DNA of 64,000 nucleotides, from positions 47,996-111,995 of the forward strand of contig UQTE01000005.1 in the NCBI GenBank assembly GCA_900543805.1, read 5' to 3'. The DNA comes from an uncultured Sutterella sp. (lineage in GTDB: Bacteria > Pseudomonadota > Gammaproteobacteria > Burkholderiales > Burkholderiaceae_F). Position numbers and translations under genes: made by a program. Positions 36,596 to 44,596 of the stretch are shown here, one piece after another (position 1 is the stretch's first letter; each line of letters opens with the position of its first letter). The notes beneath the pieces were generated by a model. That model was not told the origin of the DNA. It saw only the letters and a list, made by a program, of their open reading frames with translations, and ran no database searches.

Positions 36596-37987
36596 ATGAC
36601 TCTGAAAAGTGAAATCCTCGCGAAGTTCGTCGTTGAAACGACCTTCGAATCCATTCCCACCGACATGGTGGAAAAGGCCAAGCGCCACATTCTCGATTCC
36701 GTCGGCGCCGGGATCGCCGGAGCCCGTTCCGTTGAAGTCGCACGCCTCATGGCGACGCTCGACATGGCGGGCGAAGGCTCGGGCCGCGCGGTGCTCTGGG
36801 GCGACGACCGCCGCCGCACGCCGCTCGTCGCGGCGCTCGTGAACGGCACGGCCGCGCACGCCTTCGAACTCGACGACACGGGCGGGTGCGACCACTCGGG
36901 CGCCGTCGTCGTGCCGGCCGTCTTCGCGGCCCTTACGCTCGTCGACCGCGTGATCACCGGGAAGGAACTCATCACGGCGGTGCTTCTCGGCTACGACGTG
37001 GCGCGTCGTGCGCTCGAAGCCTGCGGCGCCTACGAACCCCACAACGCGGCGGGCTTTCATTCGACGGGGACCTGCGGTCCCTTCGGCGCGGCCGCGGCCG
37101 CGGGCCGCATTCTGGGCCTCAACGTCGAACAGATGACGATGGCGTTGGGTCTTGCCTCCTCCTTCTCGGCGGGGCTCTGGGCGTGCGTTCACAACGGGGC
37201 GCAGAACAAGCGCCTTCACGCCGGTCATGCCGCGCAGGGCGGCCTCATGAGCGCGCTCCTCGCGAAAAACGGCTTCACGGGGCCCGATCAGATCTTTGAA
37301 GAGGTCTGGGGCGGCTTCAACAAGAGCTTCGCGCCCACGTCGAGCGTTCCGGAAGCATGGACCGCCGATCTGGGACACCCCTGGAAACTTCACCGCGTGT
37401 CGATCAAGCCGCATGCGAGCTGCCGCTCGACGCACTCCTCGATCGACGCCGTGCACGACATGATGCGCGACTTCCATTTCACGGCAGACGACATCGAAGA
37501 GATCGAAGTCGTGATCAACCCCTTCGTCTACGGCATGTGCGGCGCCTACGACCGCAATCCGATGAACGCCGCGCAGCTTTCGATTCCCTACAGCGTCGCA
37601 GCCTTCCTTGTCTTCGGCACGGCGCAGCTGCCGAGCTTCTCGCGCACGAGCCGCGAAGATCCGCGCATCGAACCCATGATGAAGCGCATCAAGATGACGG
37701 TCGACGACACGCAGAAGGACGACGACGAACCGATCGTGCGCGTGACGCTCAAGGACCGCCGTCTCTTTTCGCTTCGCGTTCCGATGCCGCTCGGCGCCCC
37801 GACGAATCCCGTCTCGGACGAAGCGCTCCTGCAGAAGTTCCGCAGCGTCTCGACGATGTCGCTCTCCGCCGACACGGTCGATCGTCTCGCCGAACTCTTC
37901 CTCACGCTCGAAGACGTGGACGACGCCTCGGTCTTCCTCCCGCTTCTGGGGGACACGCCCGTCACCCGCGGTACTTTTGACGCCTGA
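36596..37987 (+). CDS. MmgE/PrpD family protein
   Basis: This 463-residue protein shows the all-helical MmgE/PrpD fold with the catalytic-region motif NGTAAHAFELDD (about residue 82), GYDVARRALEACG and KPHASCRSTHSSIDAV (about residue 267). Family members dehydrate, isomerise, decarboxylate or epimerise small di- or tricarboxylates such as 2-methylcitrate, aconitate or iminodisuccinate. The start at 36596 (MTLKSEILAKFVV) is typical. Its neighbours downstream (gate-domain membrane protein, amidotransferase, C4-dicarboxylate carrier) hint at a dicarboxylate or aspartate-like substrate, but terminators between the genes argue against one simple operon. Confidence 0.9.
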   Translation: MTLKSEILAKFVVETTFESIPTDMVEKAKRHILDSVGAGIAGARSVEVARLMATLDMAGEGSGRAVLWGDDRRRTPLVAALVNGTAAHAFELDDTGGCDHSGAVVVPAVFAALTLVDRVITGKELITAVLLGYDVARRALEACGAYEPHNAAGFHSTGTCGPFGAAAAAGRILGLNVEQMTMALGLASSFSAGLWACVHNGAQNKRLHAGHAAQGGLMSALLAKNGFTGPDQIFEEVWGGFNKSFAPTSSVPEAWTADLGHPWKLHRVSIKPHASCRSTHSSIDAVHDMMRDFHFTADDIEEIEVVINPFVYGMCGAYDRNPMNAAQLSIPYSVAAFLVFGTAQLPSFSRTSREDPRIEPMMKRIKMTVDDTQKDDDEPIVRVTLKDRRLFSLRVPMPLGAPTNPVSDEALLQKFRSVSTMSLSADTVDRLAELFLTLEDVDDASVFLPLLGDTPVTRGTFDA

Positions 37988-38006
37988 TTGCGAGGCTTCC
38001 CGTACG

Positions 38007-38034
38007 AAAAATCCCGGCTTCGGCCGGGATTTTT
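38007..38034 (+). terminator. Terminator after the MmgE/PrpD gene
   Basis: AAAAATCCCGGC and GCCGGGATTTTT form a perfect 12-bp stem with a TTCG tetraloop, 19 bp past the stop: a textbook intrinsic terminator. Confidence 0.95.
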
Positions 38035-38188
38035 CGCATTTTTTCCCCTCGAATCGCATCGGGTAAGCAAAATTACCGACTCCAAATCGGACGGAATTCA
38101 ATACAATTTTCAAAAATCCATAATCCGCGCCGAACAAGGCTTTCCCCTTCGCCCGTTCGACGCCGTATTCTCTCAAAAGGACTCAACG

Positions 38189-38920
38189 ATGGCTGACAAG
38201 ACCACCGCCAACGCTCCGGCAGCCGATCCGACCGCACTGGAAAAGCCGGGGATCGGGGGCTACATCTCCTTCATTCTCGCCGTTGTCTTCTTCTCCGGGT
38301 TGTGTGAAACCAAGGAGTGGTGGGGCATCTTCGACTTCACGGTCGTCAACGGCAGCTTCGGTCAGCTCCTCTCGAGCGTCAAGGATCAGGCGGGCGAACT
38401 CATCACCGCCACGTCGAGCTTCCGCGGCAAGGGCGGTTCGGGCGCCATCGACGGCTTCATGTTCGCCCTGACGCTGGTGCCGCCGATCATGTTCTCGGTG
38501 GCCATGATCACGGTCTTCGAATACTACGGCGCCATCCGCGCCGCGGGTTACCTCCTCAACTTCGTTCTGCGTCCCCTCATGGGGCTTCCGGGCTACACGG
38601 CGCTCGCCCTCGTGGCCTCGCTGCAGTCGACCGACGCCGGCGCCGCGCTTACGCGCTCGCTCAAGGACGAAGGACGCCTCACGGAAACCGAAGTGGAAAT
38701 CTTCGCCGCCTTCCAGATGACGGCGGGCGCCGCGGTCGGGAACTTCCTCTCCTCGGGCGTCGTGATCTTCACGCTCGTGAACGCCGACAACCTTCCGGCC
38801 GTTCCCTCTTCGATCGGCATGTGCCTCGGCGTGATCCTCCTCGGCAAACTCTTCTCGGCCAACCTGATGCGCCTCCTTCTCATCCGCAAGTCCCTGCGTG
38901 AAAAGAAGAGCGCCGCCTAA
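38189..38920 (+). CDS. Gate-domain (nucleoside recognition / YjiG-SpmB type) membrane protein
   Basis: This 243-residue protein has an N-terminal soluble stretch, membrane segments near residues 25-45 and 90-120, and the gate-domain core GLPGYTALALVASLQSTDAGAALTRSLKDEG followed by FQMTAGAAVGNFLSSGVVIFTLV. Gate-domain proteins occur in transporters and in YjiG/SpmB pairs whose substrates are unknown. It is longer than YjiG of E. coli (153 aa). The start at 38189 follows AAAGGACTC. A terminator precedes the gene and another follows. Confidence 0.75.
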   Translation: MADKTTANAPAADPTALEKPGIGGYISFILAVVFFSGLCETKEWWGIFDFTVVNGSFGQLLSSVKDQAGELITATSSFRGKGGSGAIDGFMFALTLVPPIMFSVAMITVFEYYGAIRAAGYLLNFVLRPLMGLPGYTALALVASLQSTDAGAALTRSLKDEGRLTETEVEIFAAFQMTAGAAVGNFLSSGVVIFTLVNADNLPAVPSSIGMCLGVILLGKLFSANLMRLLLIRKSLREKKSAA

Positions 38921-38940
38921 GGCTCTCAGAACACCATCAA

Positions 38941-38972
38941 AACCGGAAGCCTCCGATCGGAAACTTCCGGTT
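38941..38972 (+). terminator. Terminator after the gate-domain gene
   Basis: AACCGGAAG and CTTCCGGTT form a 9-bp perfect stem followed by TTTTT, 20 bp past the stop and 32 bp before the next start. Confidence 0.9.
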
Positions 38973-39003
38973 TTTTTCCGCCTGTTTTTCCTGAAATTCG
39001 ATC

Positions 39004-39732
39004 ATGACCGCTCCCGCTTCCTCCCGTCCCCTCATCCTCGTTTCGACGGACCTCTTCGGCGACCCCGTGCGCGAAGGCATCCGCCGTCAGTATCTCGACG
39101 CCGTGATCGACGCCGGCGGTCTTCCCGTACAGGTCCCCGTGGGGCTCAACGAAGACTCGATCGAGGCGCTCGTCGAAAGCGCCTCGGGCCTCCTTTTGAC
39201 GGGCGGCGCCGACGTCGACCCGAAGCTCTACGGCGAAGAAAAGTCCGAAAAGTGCGGGGCGATTCTCTCCGAACGCGACGAAGCAGAGTGTGCGCTCACC
39301 CGCGCGGCGTTGCGCGAAGGACTTCCCGTCCTCGCGATCTGCCGGGGACTGCAGGTGCTGAACGTCGTCGCGGGCGGTACGCTCATCCAGGACATTCCCG
39401 AAGAGCTCGGCCTCCCCCTTACGGCCCACCGTCAGGAGGGCGACTACGTTGAAACCGTGCACGAGGTTGAAATCGTTCCCGGCACGCTTCTCGCCTCGAT
39501 CGTCGGGGAGGAAAATCTCGCCGTCAACACGAAGCACCATCAGGCCGTGAAAACGCCGGCTTCTTCCCTTCGGGTCGTCGCGAAGAGTCCCGACGGCGTC
39601 GTCGAGGCGCTCGAAGACCCCGCCTTTCCCTTCGTGCTCGGCGTGCAGTGGCACCCGGAAATGCTCGCGAAGACGATGTCCCGGCACAGGGCGCTCTTTG
39701 AAGCCTTCGTGCGGGCGGCCCGAGAAATTTGA
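39004..39732 (+). CDS. Class I glutamine amidotransferase-like hydrolase (PuuD / gamma-glutamyl-GABA hydrolase family)
   Basis: This 242-residue hydrolase has the nucleophile cysteine in LAICRGLQVLNV (about residue 116) and the His-Glu pair in GVQWHPEM (about residue 218). GLLLTGGADVDPKLYGE near residue 61 is typical of the PuuD/peptidase C26 group. These enzymes cleave gamma-glutamyl amides such as gamma-glutamyl-GABA. No other puu gene is nearby, so the substrate is unknown. Terminators on both sides suggest an independent unit or read-through control. Confidence 0.9.
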   Translation: MTAPASSRPLILVSTDLFGDPVREGIRRQYLDAVIDAGGLPVQVPVGLNEDSIEALVESASGLLLTGGADVDPKLYGEEKSEKCGAILSERDEAECALTRAALREGLPVLAICRGLQVLNVVAGGTLIQDIPEELGLPLTAHRQEGDYVETVHEVEIVPGTLLASIVGEENLAVNTKHHQAVKTPASSLRVVAKSPDGVVEALEDPAFPFVLGVQWHPEMLAKTMSRHRALFEAFVRAAREI

Positions 39733-39750
39733 GATCGGAAGAGAAGGCGG

Positions 39751-39789
39751 AAAAGAGGGCTTCTCCAGGGCGCTGAAAGAGCCTCTTTT
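39751..39789 (+). terminator. Terminator after the amidotransferase gene
   Basis: AAAAGAGGGC pairs with GCCTCTTTT around a 20-nt loop, with the stem ending in T4. It lies 18 bp past the stop. Confidence 0.75.
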
Positions 39790-39883
39790 CAACCAATCGC
39801 AACTGTTTGCGGCATATTGTCGACAAAAGCGATTATTTCTCTAAAGCTTGCGTTTCCTCAAAAAGAGAAGGGTGTTGTATCCG

Positions 39884-39912
39884 TTGGTAACCGTCAATCC
39901 GATTGATAGAAT
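39884..39912 (+). promoter_or_regulatory. Candidate sigma-70 promoter of the Dcu gene with dyad
   Basis: TTGGTA (39884-39889) and TAGAAT (39907-39912) are separated by 17 bp. The spacer contains TCAAT-CCG-ATTGA (39894-39906), a perfect dyad that could be an operator. A TTGTCGACAA palindrome lies further upstream (about 39817-39826). None matches an FNR site well. Confidence 0.55.
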
Positions 39913-40003
39913 CTCCGTCAATTTGAATTCCGCACTCTTCTGCGGACCCAACCCTCCCTCATCGCCTTCCGGGGCGAAGCTCAATCTTTCTGGATAGACA
40001 AAA

Positions 40004-41332
40004 ATGGATCCGATGTTCTGGTTACAGTTCCTCGTCGTGATGTTCTGCGTCGCGGTCGGGGGACGTTTGGGCGGCGTCGGCCTCGGCGCTGCTGGCGGCC
40101 TCGGCGTGTGCATCATGGTGCTTGTGCTCGGCGTGCAGCCGGGATCGCCCCCCGTCTCCGTTCTCCTCATCATCACCGCGGTGATCGCGTGTACGTCCGT
40201 GCTGCAGGGTGCGGGCGGTCTCGATCTTCTCGTTCGCCTCGCGGAAAAACTCCTTCGCAAGTGGCCGCGCGCGATTACGTTTGTCGGTCCCTTCGTCTGC
40301 TCCTTCTTCGTGATGCTCGTCGGCACGGCCTACGTGGCCTTCGCCGTCTATCCGGTCGTCGCCGAAGTGGCCGCCTCCGCCAAGGTTCGTCCGGAGCGCG
40401 CCGTTTCGGCTTCGGTCATCTGCGCCGGGATCGGCGTGATGGCTTCTCCGATGTCGGCCGCCATGGCCGCCATGGTCGGGATCATGAGCACGCAGGGCGT
40501 CGCTTTCTGGCAGATCCTCGCCGTGTCGGTGCCGACCTTCCTGTGCGCCACCGCCTGTGCGGCGCTCTCCGTCTTCTGGCGCGGCAAGGAACTCGAAGAC
40601 GATCCCGAATTCCAGCGTCGTCTCGCCAACGGCGACTACCAGTGGCTCGCGGGCGGTGAAATGACCGCGAACTTCAAGCCCGAACCCTATGCCAAGCTCT
40701 CCGTCACGATCTTCCTGATCGGCATTCTCTGTTCGATCCTGATCGGTTCCGTTCCGGGCCTGCGCCCCGAATGGACGGTGGGCGAAAAGGTTTCGCAGCT
40801 CCCGATCCCGTCGCTCATCCAGATGGTGATGCTCGCGACCGCCTTCGTGATCATTCTTCTGTGCCGCGTGCCCTCGCACAAGTTCGCTTCGGGTTCGGTC
40901 TTCCGCTCGGGCCTCATCGGCGTCGTGGGCGTCTTCGGCATCGCTTGGCTCACGGGCACCTTCTTCGATCAGCACACGAAGATGCTTTCCGACGTCTTCT
41001 CGTCGGCCGCTCAGGAAGCCCCGTGGCTCTTCTGCATCGTCGCCTTCTGCCTTTCGACCGTGATCTTCTCGCCGACCGTCTCGACGACGATCATGATGCC
41101 GATCGGCCTCAAGCTCGGCCTCCCGCCCGAATTCCTCGTGGGCACCTGGGCCTGCTGCTACGGCGACTTCCTCGTCCCGGGCGGCGCGCAGATCGGCTGC
41201 ACGGCCTTCGACCGTACGGGCACGACGAAGCTCGGTTCCTTCGTGATCAACCACTCCTACCTGCGTCCGGGCCTCGTCTTCGTGGTTTCGGGCACGGTGA
41301 TCGGCTGGTTCTTCTCGAAGCTCGTCTTCTAA
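40004..41332 (+). CDS. dcu: Anaerobic C4-dicarboxylate transporter, DcuA/DcuB family
   Basis: This 442-residue inner-membrane protein has about 11 hydrophobic segments and the family start FLVVMFCVAVGGRLGGVGLGAAGGLGV, followed by GAGGLDLLVRLAEKLLRKWP and, late in the protein, CCYGDFLVPGG. Dcu carriers exchange fumarate, aspartate or malate for succinate during anaerobic growth. Which Dcu subtype applies is not clear, so no subtype letter is given. The upstream promoter at 39884 appears to be its own. A terminator follows. Confidence 0.93.
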   Translation: MDPMFWLQFLVVMFCVAVGGRLGGVGLGAAGGLGVCIMVLVLGVQPGSPPVSVLLIITAVIACTSVLQGAGGLDLLVRLAEKLLRKWPRAITFVGPFVCSFFVMLVGTAYVAFAVYPVVAEVAASAKVRPERAVSASVICAGIGVMASPMSAAMAAMVGIMSTQGVAFWQILAVSVPTFLCATACAALSVFWRGKELEDDPEFQRRLANGDYQWLAGGEMTANFKPEPYAKLSVTIFLIGILCSILIGSVPGLRPEWTVGEKVSQLPIPSLIQMVMLATAFVIILLCRVPSHKFASGSVFRSGLIGVVGVFGIAWLTGTFFDQHTKMLSDVFSSAAQEAPWLFCIVAFCLSTVIFSPTVSTTIMMPIGLKLGLPPEFLVGTWACCYGDFLVPGGAQIGCTAFDRTGTTKLGSFVINHSYLRPGLVFVVSGTVIGWFFSKLVF

Positions 41333-41358
41333 TCCGAACGCACAAACCTTCGGTTTTC

Positions 41359-41389
41359 ACGGCGCGGCGCCTCCACGGCTCCGCGCCGT
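41359..41389 (+). terminator. Terminator after the Dcu gene
   Basis: ACGGCGCGG pairs with CCGCGCCGT around a 13-nt loop, followed by TTTCTTTCTTC, 26 bp past the stop. Confidence 0.88.
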
Positions 41390-41498
41390 TTCTTTCTTCG
41401 GGGGTAAACCCTCGTGGGCAAAAAGTCGAGAAAACCATTCCTATGCAGGCGCTTTTCGGAAAGCTCTTTTCAAGGATCGGAAAACAGAAACATTTAGA

Positions 41499-41512
41499 CA
41501 CATTTAAATGTG
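41499..41512. repeat. 14-bp perfect palindrome in AT-rich DNA
   Basis: CACATTTAAATGTG is perfectly palindromic and extends imperfectly outward (ACA/TGT). It could be a regulator-binding site for whatever is transcribed rightward from the island. Confidence 0.5.
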
Positions 41513-41608
41513 GTGTTTTCGATCTTAGGGTATACCAGATCAGTGAAATGTCCTATATACTTCGTTTTGTCTGTTGAACGGGTTAACCCTTACAGCAGTC
41601 ACCTCCAA

Positions 41609-41919
41609 GCATTGTGTTTTTCTCTCCTTTTCACAATGCCGAAGATGGTGGTCATTGGGCGGTGCCGGCTGGTCCCCGGCATTACCTTCCGTCGGAAGTG
41701 CTCCAAACTTCGACGGTTCTCCTTTGTGGCAGTCGAGAGGCGCGGAAGTTGGTCACTTCCGGTCTTCTCCCGGTCAAAGAGCGCCTTCGGGTGATAAAAA
41801 TCAGTCGGTTCCTGATTCTCTTGATTGGGCTCGGTTGCCGGACGACGGCTCCGAAGAGCGGTCGCCCGAGTGTTAGAGTGGGTCCCCTTCTCCCTGGTCC
41901 GGAGGAGGGGACTTTTTTT
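41609..41919 (+). ncRNA. Candidate structured RNA, unidentified
   Basis: The stretch begins with GCATTGTG/CACAATGC (41609-41616 with 41632-41639) and contains GGAAGT-TGGTC-ACTTCC within a larger GGCGC/GCGCC enclosure (about 41749-41784), a GTGCCGG/CCGGCA stem-loop and an almost palindromic CCGTCGGAAGT/ACTTCGACGG pair. It ends with a strong terminator with seven T. I compared it by eye with 6S, RNase P, SRP, tmRNA and common riboswitches and did not recognise it. The strand is set by the terminator. A decayed sequence is the alternative. Confidence 0.35.
41882..41919 (+). terminator. Strong terminator in the intergenic region before the lipoprotein gene
   Basis: GTCCCCT pairs with AGGGGAC (41882-41912), and an inner CTCC/GGAG extends the stem; TTTTTTT follows (41913-41919). 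It is more than 500 bp past the Dcu gene, which already has its own terminator, so it implies a separate transcript. Confidence 0.92.
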
Positions 41920-42008
41920 CGTCCTTTTTTCCGCGTCCCCGCCGTCCTTTGTGGCGAGAGCGCGGAAAAAGCGCCGATAATGACGGCGATTCCGATTCGG
42001 AGACCGTC

Positions 42009-42464
42009 ATGACTTCCCTTCGTCTGCTTCTTCCGCTCGCGCTCAGCGCCTCGCTCCTTCTTTCGGGGTGCTCCCCCGTGCGCGTGAACGGCTCCTACCG
42101 CACCGCCGACGATCAGCTCTGTCTCGTCGTGCCGCGGCACGTGCAGCCCGACATCCATGAAAAGCTCGTCGAACTCCTTCGCAAGAAGAGCTTCGACGTG
42201 ATCGAGTATCCAAGCGACACCAAGCCGGGCGTCTGCCGGCAGACCCTCATCTACTCCTGGGACACGGAGCAGTACTATCTCCCCGCCTACGTCAAGCAGC
42301 ACGCGATCAATCTCGACCTCTACGTAGAAGGGCGAAAGTTCGCGAACGCGAGCTTCGATCCGCGTCGTCTCTACACGCCGCAGACGAAATTCATCCGCTT
42401 CTCGCGCTACCTCGCTCGGGTTCTCGACCGACTCTTCCCGGGCCGCACGCAGATCGGGGCGTAA
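42009..42464 (+). CDS. Lipoprotein of unknown function
   Basis: This 151-residue protein has a signal peptide ending in the lipobox LLLSGC (C at about residue 20), so it is probably a lipid-anchored envelope protein. The mature part has a cysteine pair (C38 in QLCLVVP and C77 in GVCRQTLIYSW) that could form a disulfide, and a compact alpha/beta pattern. I do not recognise the family. The layout (CL-hydrophobic-P, then C followed by a strand ending in Y/M-x-W) resembles the other lipoprotein at 49530, suggesting a shared family. The ATG at 42009 is preferred to the longer frame because it starts the signal. Confidence 0.75.
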   Translation: MTSLRLLLPLALSASLLLSGCSPVRVNGSYRTADDQLCLVVPRHVQPDIHEKLVELLRKKSFDVIEYPSDTKPGVCRQTLIYSWDTEQYYLPAYVKQHAINLDLYVEGRKFANASFDPRRLYTPQTKFIRFSRYLARVLDRLFPGRTQIGA

Positions 42465-42585
42465 AAGGGGGGCCTCCGGTGGGACGGCGGGACATCCAAC
42501 GGTGGAGCCTTTTGCAAGGCTCGAAAAACTTCGGGATTTTCAGTAAAATTTCACCCTTTCTGCGTTTTTCTCCCTTTCGTCCTCC

Positions 42586-43605
42586 ATGTCTGACACGAAA
42601 CTCTGCAACCGCGTCGCCGGCGCCATCGCCGGCATGGTTCTGGGCGACGCTTTCGGCGTTCCCGGAGAACTCTGGCCCCGCGCCAAGGTGCGCGAACGCT
42701 TCGGCACGATCGACACCTTCCTCGACGGTCCCGAAGACAACATCGTCGCCTGCTACTTCAAGGCGGGCCACTACACGGACGACTCCGCCCAGGCCTTCGT
42801 GGTCCTCCATGCGCTACTCGACTATAAAACCGTTCCGCCCGTCCGCGTTCTCGCCGACCGCCTGATCGATTGGGTGAAGTCGATGAACGGATTCGAAATC
42901 AATCTCCTGGGACCGAGCTCGAAGGCGAGCCTTCTTGCTCACAGCGAGGGGCGCGATCCGTCGCCGCAGTTGAAGACCGCCCTTACGAACGGAGCCGCCA
43001 TGCGCATCGCGCCCGTGGGTTGCATCGTGGGCGCCGACGATCCGGAATTCCTCGCCGAGACGGTGGCGCGCATTTCCGTCGTGACCCACGGCACCGACGT
43101 GGCGCTGGCGGGTGCCTCGATGGTCGCGCAGGCGGTCTCTTCGGCCGTCGCGGGAAAGACCTGGGACGAGATGGCCTCGGACGCCCTTCGTGCGCACGAC
43201 TGCGCGCTCGTGAAGGGCGAGCCCACCTGGGCCGCCTCCATCGCGCGCCGCTTTGAACTCGCGCTTCGCGAAATGCCGAATCTCCCCGACGAAGAAAACT
43301 TCAGCCGTTGGGTCTACGACGTACTCGGCACGGGGACCATGACGAGCGAATCCGTGAGCGCCGCGCTCGCCATCGCCTGGTACTGCCGAGAACCGATGCG
43401 CTGCGCGAAACTCTGCGCAAACCTCGGGGGCGACACCGACACGATCGGCGCGATGGCGACCGCCATCTGCGGCGCCGCGGTCGGGCTCGACGGTTTCGAC
43501 CAAGACACCGTGCGTTACCTCGAAGAGACGAACGGGCTCGACTTCCGTGCGATGGCCGAGCGCATCGTCGCGCTTCGCGGCGAATTCCGACTCGGAGACG
43601 CCTGA
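42586..43605 (+). CDS. ADP-ribosylglycohydrolase family protein (YegU-like)
   Basis: This 339-residue all-helical hydrolase begins with RVAGAIAGMVLGDAFGVPGE (about residues 9-28) and has the metal motif GHYTDDSAQA (TDD at 64-66) and the second metal motif NLGGDTDTIGAMATAICGA near residue 278. Family members remove ADP-ribose from proteins or cleave related N-glycosidic bonds. The third position after TDD is serine rather than the common threonine. Its stop overlaps the start of the kinase gene by one base (TGATG). With the kinase and permease that follow it resembles E. coli yegTUV, pointing to a nucleoside-like substrate. Confidence 0.9.
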   Translation: MSDTKLCNRVAGAIAGMVLGDAFGVPGELWPRAKVRERFGTIDTFLDGPEDNIVACYFKAGHYTDDSAQAFVVLHALLDYKTVPPVRVLADRLIDWVKSMNGFEINLLGPSSKASLLAHSEGRDPSPQLKTALTNGAAMRIAPVGCIVGADDPEFLAETVARISVVTHGTDVALAGASMVAQAVSSAVAGKTWDEMASDALRAHDCALVKGEPTWAASIARRFELALREMPNLPDEENFSRWVYDVLGTGTMTSESVSAALAIAWYCREPMRCAKLCANLGGDTDTIGAMATAICGAAVGLDGFDQDTVRYLEETNGLDFRAMAERIVALRGEFRLGDA

Positions 43606-44558
43606 TGCGCATGCTCTCCGAAATTGTCGCGTCGCTCACTCCGAAGAAGAAGGCCTTTGTGATCGGCTCGGCCTTCGTCGACATGGTGATCAACGTGCAC
43701 GAAATGCCGCACGCGGGCGCCGACGTCGAGGGCGAATACCGCAAGACCGTCGTAGGCGGCTGCTCGTTCAACGTGGCGGACGTCCTCCACAAGCTCGGTC
43801 TTCCCTTTGAGAGCTACATGCCCGTGGGCGAAGGGGAATTCTCCCGCATCGTCGAGCGCGCGCTCACCGAGCGCGGCTACCCCGTGTACCGCGAAACCGG
43901 GGCGGGCGACAACGGCTGGTGCCTCTCGATCGCCGACCATACGGGCGAGCGCACTTTCATCTCCATGTTCGGGCTCGAGCGCAAAATGCGCCCCGAGTGG
44001 TTCGATCGTTTTTCCTTCGCCGACTGCGACTATCTTTACGTTTCAGGTTATCAGGCCGAGGGCGAGAACGGGGCCGTCCTTCTCGACGTTCTCTCGCGAA
44101 AGCGTCTCGACGCCCTCGTCGTCTTCGACCCGGGGCCCCGCGTGACGTCGATTCCCGCGGAGCGCCTCGAAGCCTTCGAGCGTCTCGGGTGCCTCTACAC
44201 CGTGAACGCCCACGAAGCGCAGATCATGACCGAGACCGACACGCCCGAAGACGCGGCTTTGGCGCTCGCGCGCCGCTCGGGGAACCCCGCCGTCGTGACG
44301 GACGGGGCCCGCGGCGCGGTGCTCGCCCGCGCAAAGGACGGGGCCTTCGCGGCCGAACGGATTCCGGGCTTTGCGATCCGCCTCGTCGACACGATCGGCT
44401 CGGGCGACGCTCACACGGGCGGCGTCATCGCGGGTCTTCTTTGCGGACTTCCGATCGAAGAGGCCGTGCTTCTCGCGAATGCCGTCGCCGCGCACGTCTC
44501 GGCTTCGGAAGGCGCCGCGACGGCGCCCACGCGCGAAGAGCTCGCCCGCTACGAATAA
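43605..44558 (+). CDS. PfkB-family sugar/nucleoside kinase (YegV-like)
   Basis: This 317-residue kinase has GSAFVDMVINVHEMPHAGADVEG at the N-terminus, GGCSFNVADVLHKLG near residue 46 and the catalytic anion hole DTIGSGDAHTGGVIAG near residue 263. The PfkB family phosphorylates ribose, nucleosides, pseudouridine and related sugars. Translation is coupled to the hydrolase gene by a TGATG overlap; a second ATG two codons later is possible. Together the hydrolase would release a pentose or sugar that the kinase phosphorylates. The exact substrate is not readable. Confidence 0.92.
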   Translation: MRMLSEIVASLTPKKKAFVIGSAFVDMVINVHEMPHAGADVEGEYRKTVVGGCSFNVADVLHKLGLPFESYMPVGEGEFSRIVERALTERGYPVYRETGAGDNGWCLSIADHTGERTFISMFGLERKMRPEWFDRFSFADCDYLYVSGYQAEGENGAVLLDVLSRKRLDALVVFDPGPRVTSIPAERLEAFERLGCLYTVNAHEAQIMTETDTPEDAALALARRSGNPAVVTDGARGAVLARAKDGAFAAERIPGFAIRLVDTIGSGDAHTGGVIAGLLCGLPIEEAVLLANAVAAHVSASEGAATAPTREELARYE

Positions 44559-44596
44559 AGAACAACGATTTTTTCCTTCAACAACCCAACGAGAAA

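Larger units (their letters stand above)
41333..42008. other. Long intergenic region with an AT-rich island and a possible RNA
   Basis: This 676-bp gap holds, in order: the Dcu terminator (41359-41389); an AT-rich stretch (about 41440-41600) with palindromes CACATTTAAATGTG and GGGTTAACCC; a hairpin-rich stretch ending in a strong terminator (candidate RNA 41609-41919); and a GATAAT -10-like hexamer near 41977 for the following lipoprotein gene. Open frames here exist in several phases at once and have no family character, so no protein is called. Confidence 0.6.

Noticed and set aside
40022..41254. Long open frame on the minus strand opposite the Dcu gene (410 codons)
   Set aside because: It is antisense to a clear membrane protein gene, has no domain, and long shadow frames are common in GC-rich DNA.
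41609..41919. 6S RNA, SRP RNA, RNase P RNA, tmRNA or a common riboswitch
   Set aside because: None of their hallmark sequences (for example the SRP GGAAGCAGCC loop or RNase P GAAAGTCCGGG) is present on either strand.
41510..42012. Overlapping plus-strand frames in the Dcu-lipoprotein gap
   Set aside because: Frames are open in all three phases and none has a ribosome site or family features; the hairpins and terminator suggest RNA rather than protein.
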